Assembly (NCBI GenBank): GCA_945878575.1
Contig: CAMDUB010000001.1
Span: 62,001 to 126,000, forward strand
Direction of reading: 5' to 3'
Origin: Phycisphaera mikurensis NBRC 102666
Lineage (GTDB): Bacteria > Planctomycetota > Phycisphaerae > Phycisphaerales > SM1A02
Length of the DNA stretch: 64,000 bases
Position 1 is the first letter of the stretch. Each line of letters opens with the position of its first letter. Positions 9,059 to 17,087 of this stretch are shown piece by piece. The notes beneath the pieces were generated by a model. It worked only from the letters and a program-made list of their open reading frames with translations. It was not told the origin of the DNA and ran no database searches. The translations under genes were made by a program, and so were the position numbers.

Positions 9059-10117
9059 TCACCCGCATCCAATGGTGGCGGGCGCGGCGAAGACGCAATC
9101 GCGACCATTGCGCTTTGCGTCGTAAAGCGCTCCGTCGGCGCGGGTCAGCAGCAGGCTGATGACCGTGTTTGGTTTCGCAGTAGCGACGCCCACAGAAGCG
9201 GTGATATCCACATAAGTGGAGTTACCCACCGTGACCGGGGTGGCAGCGATGCACGCGCGCAGGCGATCGCCGACCGCCTGCGCCGATTGTTCGTCACAGT
9301 CCGGAAGGACCACTGCAAATTCTTCGCCACCGTACCGAGTCACCGAATCGACCGGTCGAGCAGCGGCGCGAAGCCTTCGTGCCACCTCCGCCAGCGCCAG
9401 ATCCCCAGCATCGTGGCCGTAAATGTCATTGATTTTCTTGAAGTGATCAATGTCCAGCATGGCTACTGAAATCGGTTGTTCGCTTGCAGACGCTTGTGCG
9501 AATTCGCGCTCAAGGATGCTGTCAAGACCACTTCGATTCCACACACTAGTGAGGTCATCCATCATGGCTCGCCGCTGCGCTTCACCCAGTTCCGTGATCA
9601 TGGACTTCTGAGATGCCGTCAACTGACGCCGATGAAATTCATCTTCAGTGATTGCCGCAAGATCACGCAGGAAACCAATGTCGATCGCCGAATGGTGGCG
9701 CGGTTCGGTGTCCATGACGCTCAAGGAGCCGACTTTTGCACCGTTCGGCGAGCGAATCGCGATACCGGCATAGAAGCGCGCGTACGGCGCATTGATAACC
9801 ATCGCACCGCGAGCGAAAATCGGATCAGCCAATGCGTCGGGGATGAGCAGCGCTCCGTCATGATCCATGACCCAGTTTGAAAACGTATCGGTACGCGGCA
9901 GTTCGCTGATCACCGTGCCCACGCGCGACTTGAACCACACTCGCTGATCACCCACCACCGAGAGGGTGGCAATGGGCGTCGCAAAGATGCGTGCAGCGAG
10001 GCGGGTAACTCGGTCGAAGCACTCCTCGGCTGGCGTGTAAGTGACTGCCAACCGTTCGATGGCCGCTAGGCGCTGTTGCTCGGTGATGGTGTCTGATCGA
10101 CGGGCGTTTTGAGGCAT
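9059..10117 (-). CDS. GAF-GGDEF diguanylate cyclase
   Basis: Predicted cytoplasmic sensor that makes cyclic di-GMP. 352 aa from ATG 10117. The longer track ORF runs through the tRNA-Cys gene, so its first 97 residues are spurious. Residues about 15-165 form a GAF-like sensor domain (CFDRVTRLAARIFATPIATLSVV, GSLSVMDTEPR). The GGDEF domain begins near DDLTSVWNRSGLD and has an intact active site, RYGGEEFAVVLPD. A product-inhibition I-site RPVD sits five residues before GGEEF, so feedback control by c-di-GMP is expected. The only other possible c-di-GMP-related gene here is the PilZ-like protein at 37.5 kb. Confidence 0.92.
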   Translation of the reverse strand: MPQNARRSDTITEQQRLAAIERLAVTYTPAEECFDRVTRLAARIFATPIATLSVVGDQRVWFKSRVGTVISELPRTDTFSNWVMDHDGALLIPDALADPIFARGAMVINAPYARFYAGIAIRSPNGAKVGSLSVMDTEPRHHSAIDIGFLRDLAAITEDEFHRRQLTASQKSMITELGEAQRRAMMDDLTSVWNRSGLDSILEREFAQASASEQPISVAMLDIDHFKKINDIYGHDAGDLALAEVARRLRAAARPVDSVTRYGGEEFAVVLPDCDEQSAQAVGDRLRACIAATPVTVGNSTYVDITASVGVATAKPNTVISLLLTRADGALYDAKRNGRDCVFAAPATIGCG

Positions 10118-10325
10118 GGGTGAGGTTCGAAATGTCGACCCGAAGAACGTCACGGTGACATTTAGGGGGGAGTCCGCAAGGGGAATACTCCGTAAATTCT
10201 TAAATTTATGAGCAAATGGTGCTGAGCGGTGGAATTTGCGCCCCGGGCGCCAAAGCCCAGGCGGCCGCGCATGCGGACGCCGCGGACCGGGCACCGCCCG
10301 GGACGCACCGTGGCCATGAAGCGAG
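10118..10325. other. Intergenic region upstream of the GGDEF gene
   Basis: About 210 nt without a gene. The part nearest the GGDEF start is A/T-rich (around 10180-10215). The part nearest tRNA-Cys is very GC-rich and contains a short perfect hairpin CCGGGC-ACC-GCCCGG (10287-10301) and the near-palindrome GCGCCCCGGGCGCC (about 10238-10252). These may be extra stop structures for the tRNA transcript. No clear promoter was found for the GGDEF gene. Confidence 0.4.
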
Positions 10326-10356
10326 ACAGCGCGCCGCCTGAAAGGCGTCGCGCTGT
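10326..10356 (-). terminator. Hairpin terminator after tRNA-Cys
   Basis: Inverted repeat ACAGCGCG-A-CGCC, TTTCA loop, GGCG-G-CGCGCTGT on the minus strand, 12 paired bases with one mismatch, starting 11 nt after the tRNA 3' end. There is no following U-tract, so termination would rely on the stem or it may guide 3' processing. Confidence 0.6.
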
Positions 10357-10366
10357 TCGAGCGTAA

Positions 10367-10440
10367 AGGCCGCGGTGGGATTTGAACCCACGAATAACGG
10401 ATTTGCAATCCGTCCCCTTAGGCCACTTGGGTACGCGGCC
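10367..10440 (-). tRNA. tRNA-Cys (anticodon GCA)
   Basis: A full cloverleaf can be drawn on the minus strand. The acceptor stem is GGCCGCG/CGCGGCC, the D-arm has CCC/GGG, the anticodon stem ACGGA/TCCGT encloses loop TTGCAAA (anticodon GCA), and the T-arm GTGGG/CCCAC encloses TTCAAAT. The discriminator is U, as expected for bacterial tRNA-Cys. The 3' CCA is not encoded (the next bases are TTA), so it must be added by a nucleotidyltransferase. Confidence 0.96.
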
Positions 10441-10449
10441 GGCCGAAGT

Positions 10450-10481
10450 CGTATAGTGGCACAGCACTCGCTCCGCGTCAA
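10450..10481 (-). promoter_or_regulatory. Probable tRNA-Cys promoter
   Basis: On the minus strand TTGACG (10476-10481, five of six -35 bases) precedes an A/T run containing CACTATACG. The TATACG reading gives a 20-nt spacer; reading CACTAT as -10 gives 17. The same A/T run reads TATAGT on the plus strand (10452-10457) and could serve the divergent gene at 10541. Confidence 0.5.
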
Positions 10482-10540
10482 CGCAAACAGCGATCCGCGC
10501 CACCAAGATTGCAACGAATCACCCACTTCTGCCCCTTCGG

Positions 10541-11632
10541 ATGATCCGAAAGACCCCAAACCTCGCCTCCGCCCTGCTTATCGCCCTCGCGGCGACCCCC
10601 TGCGCCGCCCAAGTCGGTGGCGGGCAGTCGAACCCGTTCGGTCGCAACAGCATGATGCCGACCACGGCAGCGCCCCAAAGCACCGCCAGCCCCGAGCTCC
10701 TGAAGCGCTCCAAGCCCGAAACCCCGCGCGTGCAGTCGGACGCGCCCGTCCTGAGCGAAGGAACCTTCCTCGCCAGCGTCAAAGGCTTCTTCGCGCCGTC
10801 GCTGCGTGAGCCTGGCCTGCTGACCTTCCGCCTCAATGACCGCATGGTGACCAGCGCACCGCGATCGCTCTTTGTGATGCCGTGCGATCACGCCGATGAT
10901 GTGAAAGCCATACTCGATGATCCGCGCGTGGACTCACCGACCCTCTTTGAAGTCACTGGCTCTATCTACGAATGTGATGACCGTTCCTACTTGCTGCCAG
11001 TAGCAGTCGTGGCGCTCCGTGCACCACCAGCGCCCGGCATGTTGGCACGGATCGCTCCCGCAGAACTTCGCCGTGCATCGGTACAGGCAGAAGGCCCACG
11101 TCCACCGCGGATTGAGGCCTATGCGGATCTTGCCTCTGCGGAGCTTGCTGCAACTCCAAACCGACACGCACCGGATGATCGACGTTCGCACGAGCCGAAC
11201 ACCGCCATCTTCACTGGCCTGGATGATGGCTTCGCGGATTCGCTGGAGCGATCGCTTGACGCCGGTATCGCCGCAAGTGGCATGGGGATTGCCGTCAAGC
11301 GCGACATCGTTCAATACGACCGTAGCCTGTTGCTGCCGCCCGCAACACGCTTTCAGGAACGCCGTGCATCCGTGCTGCGTGATCCGGTCACCGGCGTGTG
11401 GCGCGCGCGGCTTGATACCGCTCGCGCGGGCACTGGAGCACATGACGGCGCGGAAGTTTCTATGGAAGTGCTGCCAACCAAGGCACTGCACAAACTGGAG
11501 AAGTTGATTCGGCAACGCCCGATCGGCACCACCTGGCTACTGAGTGGCGAAGTGGTTGTTTCCAAGGAGCGCACTTACTTGCTCCTCACGCGCGCGATCG
11601 AAAGTCCGATCCACAAATTCATGTCGCCGTAA
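10541..11632 (+). CDS. Secreted protein of unknown function with an internal duplication
   Basis: 363 aa. A signal peptide is clear (MIRKTPNLASALLIALAATPCAAQ), so the mature protein is exported. It is not assignable to a family. There appear to be two related segments: one around residues 75-150 ends SPTLFEVTGSIYECDDRSYLLPVAVVAL, and one around 270-355 ends TTWLLSGEVVVSKERTYLLLTRAI. Each is a hydrophobic-alternating strand pair of the form (L/V)(S/T)G(S/E)..E..(R/S)YLL. Each is preceded by a stretch describing a small L-P-P or V-M-P core. It has no enzymatic motif. The downstream cyclophilin appears to have its own promoter. Confidence 0.75.
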   Translation: MIRKTPNLASALLIALAATPCAAQVGGGQSNPFGRNSMMPTTAAPQSTASPELLKRSKPETPRVQSDAPVLSEGTFLASVKGFFAPSLREPGLLTFRLNDRMVTSAPRSLFVMPCDHADDVKAILDDPRVDSPTLFEVTGSIYECDDRSYLLPVAVVALRAPPAPGMLARIAPAELRRASVQAEGPRPPRIEAYADLASAELAATPNRHAPDDRRSHEPNTAIFTGLDDGFADSLERSLDAGIAASGMGIAVKRDIVQYDRSLLLPPATRFQERRASVLRDPVTGVWRARLDTARAGTGAHDGAEVSMEVLPTKALHKLEKLIRQRPIGTTWLLSGEVVVSKERTYLLLTRAIESPIHKFMSP

Positions 11633-11686
11633 TGGGGCCCATGCCTCGCGCATGACGCGCCTCGCGCGCCGCAGCGGCAGTCCCGT

Positions 11687-11692
11687 TACGCT
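11687..11692 (+). promoter_or_regulatory. -10-like TACGCT for the cyclophilin gene
   Basis: TACGCT ends 10 nt before ATG 11703 with no SD between. The same hexamer sits 9 nt before leuS. Confidence 0.45.
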
Positions 11693-11702
11693 TGGCGCCA
11701 TC

Positions 11703-12170
11703 ATGGCAACCAAGAAGTACCCCACCGCGACGATCGAGACTGAACATGGCACCATCGAGCTGGAGCTCTGGGACGATGTTGCGCCCCACCATGTGGCGAA
11801 CTTCCAGAAACTTGCCAAGCAAGGTTTTTACCTGGGCACCGGGTTTCACCGCATCATTCCTGGCTTCATGATCCAGGGCGGCTGTCCGAAGGGTGATGGC
11901 ACCGGCGGACCCGAGTGGAAACTCACTGCAGAGTTCAACGATCGCCCGCACGAGAAGGGCGTCGTCTCCATGGCGCGTTCGGTTCATGAAGACTCCGCGG
12001 GCAGTCAGTTCTTCATATGCCTCAACAGCGCGCCGCATCTTGATGGCAAGTACACGGCGTTCGGCAAGGTCACCAAGGGCATCGAAGCCGTTGACGCTAT
12101 CGCTGCACTTGAATGCGCGAACGATCGCCCGGTTGGGGGCATTCCCAAGATGCTCAAGGTGACTGCGTAA
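11703..12170 (+). CDS. Cyclophilin-type peptidyl-prolyl cis-trans isomerase
   Basis: 155-aa cytoplasmic prolyl isomerase for protein folding. The start is ATG 11703; the track ORF adds 53 residues that overlap the previous gene. Cyclophilin core motifs are present: TIELELWDDVAPHHVANF, the catalytic Arg-containing FHRIIPGFMIQGG, SMARSVHEDSAGSQFFICL (here SMAR.. and SQFFI replace the eukaryotic MANAG/SQFFI), and LDGKYTAFGKV. No signal peptide, unlike the second cyclophilin at the right edge of the window. Confidence 0.95.
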   Translation: MATKKYPTATIETEHGTIELELWDDVAPHHVANFQKLAKQGFYLGTGFHRIIPGFMIQGGCPKGDGTGGPEWKLTAEFNDRPHEKGVVSMARSVHEDSAGSQFFICLNSAPHLDGKYTAFGKVTKGIEAVDAIAALECANDRPVGGIPKMLKVTA

Positions 12171-12240
12171 ATCTTTCGGCCGCGCGCAGCGCAGCATCGA
12201 CACAGCGGCGCATCAGTCCAACGCTCACAGCCATCGCGCG

Positions 12241-13122
12241 TTACGGCTTCCAGTTGGACAACAAGAGTCCTAGGTCGGCGCCGTCCACAATTCCATCGCG
12301 ATTCAAGTCCGCTGGACCGGTTCCGCCCCATGCAGCCAGCAGAATGCCCATATCCACGCCGTTGATCTTGCCGTCGCCGTTTAAATCGCCGGGTGTTGCT
12401 GATGCAAGCGTGTAAACCACGGTGATTGTTGGGTGGTGGGTGATGTCGGAACTTTCCCGTGCATCAAAGCGCTTTGCGGTTTCCAGCGTGGCTTCGTTGC
12501 CCACCATCACCCAACCGTAGTTGACGGCGGGTGTATCGAGCCAGGCTTGAACATCCGCTACCAAGGCGGGGACAGTGGCCCATGTGTAGAAGCCCACGGC
12601 ATTCACGCTCTTGGTGGCACTGGCGGTGGGAACAAACACACCACCCGGAACCGCCCATGTTGACGTTGGCCAGAAGTTGTATGTCCACGTGGCGTCGTTC
12701 ACTTCGGGACTCGTGCCGCCGCCGCCGAATGCAAAGCTGGTTCCCTCACCCCACGGAGCAAGCATGCGATGCAACTTGCAGTCGTTCGCGCCGGAATTGG
12801 TCTGACTCATGTACGCCTTGTAGCTCACCGAAAGAATGGTGGAGCCAGCAGGAATTGCTGAGAGATCAAAGCGCACCACTGCTCGACGCAACGTACCGCC
12901 GCCATTCACGCCGACTCGACCGCAGTAGATGTTGTAGGCGGCACCCAATGCGTATTGCAGACCGTCATTCGGTTGAATCAGCGTCACATCGGCAACTGAT
13001 CGCAGCACTGCTGTGTCAGCGACCGCTGTTGATGCACAGGGCGCAGCACACGCCACTGCAAGTGCCGCGAGTCCAACATGATGACGAGAAGGACGCGGGG
13101 CCATGAGTTCAGAAGTCTGCAT
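12241..13122 (-). CDS. Secreted DNRLRE-like protein with C-terminal dockerin-like repeats
   Basis: 293 aa from Met 13122 (Met 13104 just before the signal peptide is equally possible). The exported region (residues 25-225 or so) carries TAVLRSVADVTLIQPND, RRAVVRFDLSAIPAGSTILSVSYKAY and WLDTPAVNYGWVMVG. This is the pattern of the DNRLRE / CBM96-like jelly-roll domain found in large secreted bacterial proteins. The last 55 residues are two dockerin-type calcium loops (GDLNGDGKINGVDMGILLAAWG and ADLNRDGIVDGADLG). It follows the EEP-dockerin gene by 35 nt on the same strand, so both are probably one operon delivering cell-surface or secreted proteins. Confidence 0.82.
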   Translation of the reverse strand: MQTSELMAPRPSRHHVGLAALAVACAAPCASTAVADTAVLRSVADVTLIQPNDGLQYALGAAYNIYCGRVGVNGGGTLRRAVVRFDLSAIPAGSTILSVSYKAYMSQTNSGANDCKLHRMLAPWGEGTSFAFGGGGTSPEVNDATWTYNFWPTSTWAVPGGVFVPTASATKSVNAVGFYTWATVPALVADVQAWLDTPAVNYGWVMVGNEATLETAKRFDARESSDITHHPTITVVYTLASATPGDLNGDGKINGVDMGILLAAWGGTGPADLNRDGIVDGADLGLLLSNWKP

Positions 13123-13157
13123 TGAATGCTGGCGGAGGCAGGCGATGACGGTACGAA

Positions 13158-15023
13158 TCAACCCCAATTTCCAAGCAGGATTCCCACATCGCTGCCGCCA
13201 ACGGTGCCGTTGTGATCCAGGTCAGCGGGGCCAGGGCCGCCCCAGCCCGCCAACATGATTCCAAGATCCGCACCGCTCACCAAGCCGTCGCCATTGAGGT
13301 CGGCTGGATTACCGCCGCCGATGGTGGCGCTCAACGTGGCAACAATCTGCGTCGCTGCGGCACCGGGGACATTTTCATCGCTGACTTGAATGGTGGCGTT
13401 GGCGGTGTAAACACCAGGGGTCAAGCCGGTGGGATTGAAGCGCACGCGAACGCTTCCTGGCGTTGCGCCGATGCCCGTGGTCGCACCACTGACGTAGGAG
13501 AACGGGCCGGCAGGAATCTGCACGGAGTCAATATCGAGGGTCGCCTGATCGGTGCTGAAACCAAAGTTTGCAACCGCGATCAACTCATCGACCGCGGGGC
13601 CAGCAACCGTGGCGATCATGGGGATGGTGACCGTGTTGGCATCAGCAGTCGTCGAGAACGAAGCATTGCTGACCCGCAACACTTGCACGCTCACTGGCAG
13701 CGCGATGCTGGGATTCTGAACAGCCTCGTTGCTACTTGTCACCGTGGCGGTGCCAGTACGCAGGCCAACCGTTGCAGTGATGACGGGGACGTTCACCGTG
13801 GTGTAGGAAGGCGTCAACACCGCGGATCCGGAAAGAGCGCCGGAAAGCACTCCGGTACCGGTGACGGTGTAGTCAAGCGCGTCCACGCCGATGACATTGT
13901 CGCCAGGAGCATCGTTGGCGACGCGCACTTGCGCGACAACAGCGGTTGCGCCTTGCATGACACGCGTGGGCACAGTGCCGAGCACCGCGGTGTTCCATGC
14001 TGGTACTTGGAAGTCTGCCAACACGGGCATGTGGTCGGCAGCGGCAAAGAGGTTGGCGGCAAGCGTATTGGAGCGCGCCGATTCGCCGGGGAAGTACGAA
14101 TTTGCCCCAGTATTGATAGCGAGGTTGTAGTGATTGCCGTCATTACCCACACAACGGTAACTCCCAGGAATGAAGGCGAGACCGTTGCCGTCCATCATTT
14201 GCGTGGTGGGAAGAATGAAGTCAAAGCGATCGTCAACTCCGCCACCGATCAGGCCGTCCGCAAGAATGTCGCGCGGGCTCTGTGTGTGCTTCCGGGCATT
14301 GGTCGCGCCGGTCCAGTTGGCGGTACCCAGTGGATCAACTGCAGCACCGTTGCCCGCCGCCATGAACGCGGCGTAGCCGCTCTCGGTGTTGGTGTAGAAA
14401 TTCATATCGCCGCAGTAGAGGGCGCGGACGCCAGCACCCAGCGCATCGCAATTTGAGCGCAGTAACTGCACGCCAGCGAGGCGAGAATCCACGTTGGCAG
14501 TGCCAGTGGAAGCCTTCAAGTGCGATCCGTACACGTAGAAACGCGCGGCGGTTGATGTGTAGCCGTTCAACTGAAAGAGCCAGCGATCGGAATCTCGACT
14601 TCCACCCGTTGGCAAGTCCACGTGCCCCGACGGAATTTCGGTCATCAAGTCTGTTCGATAAATGACGGCCTCGGCGCCGCTCGCTCCGTCTTGGCCAGCA
14701 CCGGTGTAGGTGGCAAGCGCGTAGGTGTAACCCGCCGGCGCCGATTGATTCACCAAGGCCAAGAGAGGCACCGGATCGGTCGTGCGTACTTCGGAGAACT
14801 GGAACAGCGCCACGGGCGCCGCGTAACCGGCGACGTTATCTGTGTGACATGACGCGATCACCGCCTTCAGTGCCACCTGGTCGCCCGCGAGACCCGTGCA
14901 GTTGTAAACAACCACACGGAATTGCGCGTTGGCTTGCGACGCAACCGCCATCACGCCACCAACAACACAGGTGACGACCCAACGGGAGAAGCGTCCGAGA
15001 ACGGGATCTGTTGTTTGGCGCAT
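13158..15023 (-). CDS. Secreted endonuclease/exonuclease/phosphatase-fold protein with dockerin-like repeats
   Basis: 621 aa with a signal peptide (cleavage likely after SQANAQ). Residues 35-350 resemble the EEP (DNase I-like) fold: RVVVYNC at the first strand, FQFSEVR in the position of the metal-binding Glu, YGSHLKAS, YCGDMNFYT (GDxN motif), and a final AADHMPVLADF with the catalytic Asp-His pair. It therefore may be an extracellular nuclease or phosphodiesterase. Residues 350-560 are Ig/CARDB-like beta repeats. The C-terminus has two dockerin loops (ADLNGDGLVSGADLG, ADLDHNGTVGGSDVG). The start is supported by a TATTGT 7 nt upstream. Confidence 0.82.
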   Translation of the reverse strand: MRQTTDPVLGRFSRWVVTCVVGGVMAVASQANAQFRVVVYNCTGLAGDQVALKAVIASCHTDNVAGYAAPVALFQFSEVRTTDPVPLLALVNQSAPAGYTYALATYTGAGQDGASGAEAVIYRTDLMTEIPSGHVDLPTGGSRDSDRWLFQLNGYTSTAARFYVYGSHLKASTGTANVDSRLAGVQLLRSNCDALGAGVRALYCGDMNFYTNTESGYAAFMAAGNGAAVDPLGTANWTGATNARKHTQSPRDILADGLIGGGVDDRFDFILPTTQMMDGNGLAFIPGSYRCVGNDGNHYNLAINTGANSYFPGESARSNTLAANLFAAADHMPVLADFQVPAWNTAVLGTVPTRVMQGATAVVAQVRVANDAPGDNVIGVDALDYTVTGTGVLSGALSGSAVLTPSYTTVNVPVITATVGLRTGTATVTSSNEAVQNPSIALPVSVQVLRVSNASFSTTADANTVTIPMIATVAGPAVDELIAVANFGFSTDQATLDIDSVQIPAGPFSYVSGATTGIGATPGSVRVRFNPTGLTPGVYTANATIQVSDENVPGAAATQIVATLSATIGGGNPADLNGDGLVSGADLGIMLAGWGGPGPADLDHNGTVGGSDVGILLGNWG

Positions 15024-15030
15024 CTAAGTA

Positions 15031-15058
15031 ACAATAGTCCCGAACGCACCCAATTCAA
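15031..15058 (-). promoter_or_regulatory. Promoter for the EEP-dockerin gene
   Basis: On the minus strand TTGAAT (15053-15058), 16-nt spacer, TATTGT (15031-15036), then 7 nt to the ATG. It is among the better matches here with both -35 and -10 elements, and it again leaves essentially no leader. Confidence 0.5.
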
Positions 15059-15153
15059 TACCCCACTTGGTCGGATTCGCCGCAGTACCCTGCGCGACCC
15101 CGGATTTGTGGTCCCGGAACCACGCCAGACACCTCACCGCAACGGAGAAATGC

Positions 15154-17043
15154 ATGCGCTTCGCCACCATTGTCACCCTGCTTGCCGCCACCCTCGCCTT
15201 CGCCCCTGCGGCTCGCGCCCAGCAGGTGGAGCCTGAAGTCTTCACACTTCCCAACGGTATGAAATTTCTGCTGGTGCCGAGACATGACCAGCCGAACACC
15301 GTGGCGGCCGGCTGGCTCGCCAAGGTGGGCTCCGTCAATGAGCGCCCCGGCATCACTGGCATCAGTCACTTCTTTGAACACATGATGTTCAAGGGCACCG
15401 ACGCCATCGGCACCCGCGATTCCGCGCGCGATGCTGACTACCGCGCCCGTCAGAAAGCGATCCGCGACAAGATCAACCAACTCACTTGGAGCGCACAGTA
15501 CGACAGCTACTTCAAGGGAAGCATCGCCGACGCATGGGATGCCAAGAACGACACGCCGGAACTGGCGCGTCTGCGCGCAGAGTTGAAGTCGCTGATGGAC
15601 GAGCAGCAAGGCAAGGCGGGCGACGCGGAAATCAAGCAGCTTGAAGTTGAGCTTGCCAAGACCGACGCTGCCACCCCAACCGGCACGCAGCGCAAGGCCG
15701 ACCTGGAGAAGCAGATTGCCAACCTCAAGGCGCAACAGACCGCGCTGTCAACGATCGTCAAGGATGAGTTCGACAAGATCTACACCGCAGCCGGTGGCAC
15801 GGGCATGAATGCCTTCACCAGTTACGACCTCACCTTCTACTTCATCAATGTGCCCAGCAATAAGTTTGAGCTGTGGGCTTGGATGGAGAGCGATCGCCTC
15901 AACAACAGCGTGTTCCGCGAGTTCTACAGCGAGCGCGATGTGGTGCATGAAGAGCGCCGCCTGCGCACGGAAAGCACGCCCACTGGTGTGTTTCAAGAGC
16001 AGTTCGACAGCATGTTCTGGATGGCCAGCCCGTATTCGTGGCCGGTGATCGGCTGGACCAGCGACCTCAACAGTTACGACATGGACGAGGCGATGAAGTA
16101 CTGGAACACCTACTACCGCCCCAACAATCTTGTGGGCATCATTGTGGGTGACTTTGATCCAGCCGCTGCTAAGAAGACCATCAGTACCTACTTCAGCCGA
16201 CTGGAGCCGGGCAAAGTTGCACCGCCACCAGTGGTGACGCTTGAGCCAAAGCAAGGCGCAGAGATGCGCATGATGGCTGAAGCGGAAACGCAGCCACAGG
16301 TGGAGATCCGCTACCACACCGTTGGCTTCCAGCACAAGGATTCCTATGCGCTGGATGTCATGAGTTCAATCCTCAATGGTCGCACTGGTCGTCTGTACAA
16401 GGACATGGTTGAAGGCAGCAAGGTGGCAAGCAGCGCCGGCGCGCAGCAAGACTCACGCAAGTACGCCGGAGCGTTTTCGTTTGACGCGGAGACCAAGGGT
16501 GATTCCACTCCGGCGCAGTTGGAGGAAGGCTGGTACGCGGAACTGAAGAAGTTGCAGACCGAAGCAGTCCCAGCGGGGGAGTTGCAGAAGGTAAAGAATC
16601 AGGCAATGGCAGACAGCTATCGCCGCTTGCAGAGCAACTTCTTCCTGCTCATCCAACTGGCACAGGCTGAGGCCCTTGGCGATTGGAGCGAAATCAACAA
16701 GGAAAGCGCCAAAATTCAGGCAGTGACTGCCGAAGACATCAAGCGTGTTGCGAACCAGTACTTCGACAAGACCAATCGTTCGGTAGCCACCTACACCCGC
16801 AAGGCGGGCGCCACGGTGGCGGCTGATCCAGAATTGGCTGCCTTGCCGGGCCCGATGCAGGGCATGGCACGTCAAGCTGCCAAGAAGATCAGCGAAGAAA
16901 AGGATGCCGGCAAATTGAAGGAAGGTCTGACGCAGTTGCGTGACCAAGCAGCGCAGGTGCCACCGCAAATGGCACCCGTGATGGAGTACCTCTTGAAAAA
17001 GATGGAAGCGCGGATTACTGAGTTGGAGAATTCCGCCAAGTGA
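15154..17043 (+). CDS. M16 family zinc metallopeptidase, catalytic subunit
   Basis: 629 aa exported peptidase. The start at ATG 15154 has a GGAG SD 7 nt upstream and opens a signal peptide ending APAARAQ. The inverted zinc motif HxxEH is intact (HFFEHMMFKGT, about residue 70), and the distal Glu is expected in HEERRLRTES. Between them lies a charged, heptad-like insertion of roughly 110 residues (about 85-195, ending near STIVKDEFDKI) that ordinary M16 enzymes lack; it looks coiled coil. The family blocks resume at GGTGMNAFTSYDLT. The next gene is the presumed non-catalytic partner, 44 nt downstream. Confidence 0.92.
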   Translation: MRFATIVTLLAATLAFAPAARAQQVEPEVFTLPNGMKFLLVPRHDQPNTVAAGWLAKVGSVNERPGITGISHFFEHMMFKGTDAIGTRDSARDADYRARQKAIRDKINQLTWSAQYDSYFKGSIADAWDAKNDTPELARLRAELKSLMDEQQGKAGDAEIKQLEVELAKTDAATPTGTQRKADLEKQIANLKAQQTALSTIVKDEFDKIYTAAGGTGMNAFTSYDLTFYFINVPSNKFELWAWMESDRLNNSVFREFYSERDVVHEERRLRTESTPTGVFQEQFDSMFWMASPYSWPVIGWTSDLNSYDMDEAMKYWNTYYRPNNLVGIIVGDFDPAAAKKTISTYFSRLEPGKVAPPPVVTLEPKQGAEMRMMAEAETQPQVEIRYHTVGFQHKDSYALDVMSSILNGRTGRLYKDMVEGSKVASSAGAQQDSRKYAGAFSFDAETKGDSTPAQLEEGWYAELKKLQTEAVPAGELQKVKNQAMADSYRRLQSNFFLLIQLAQAEALGDWSEINKESAKIQAVTAEDIKRVANQYFDKTNRSVATYTRKAGATVAADPELAALPGPMQGMARQAAKKISEEKDAGKLKEGLTQLRDQAAQVPPQMAPVMEYLLKKMEARITELENSAK

Positions 17044-17087
17044 AGTGCTGCACTGCATCACACGCCAGACATACACAGGAACACACC

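Noticed and set aside
10118-10408. 97-residue extension of the GGDEF ORF
   Set aside because: It would read through the tRNA-Cys gene and the GC-rich hairpins; the GAF domain begins at the later Met.
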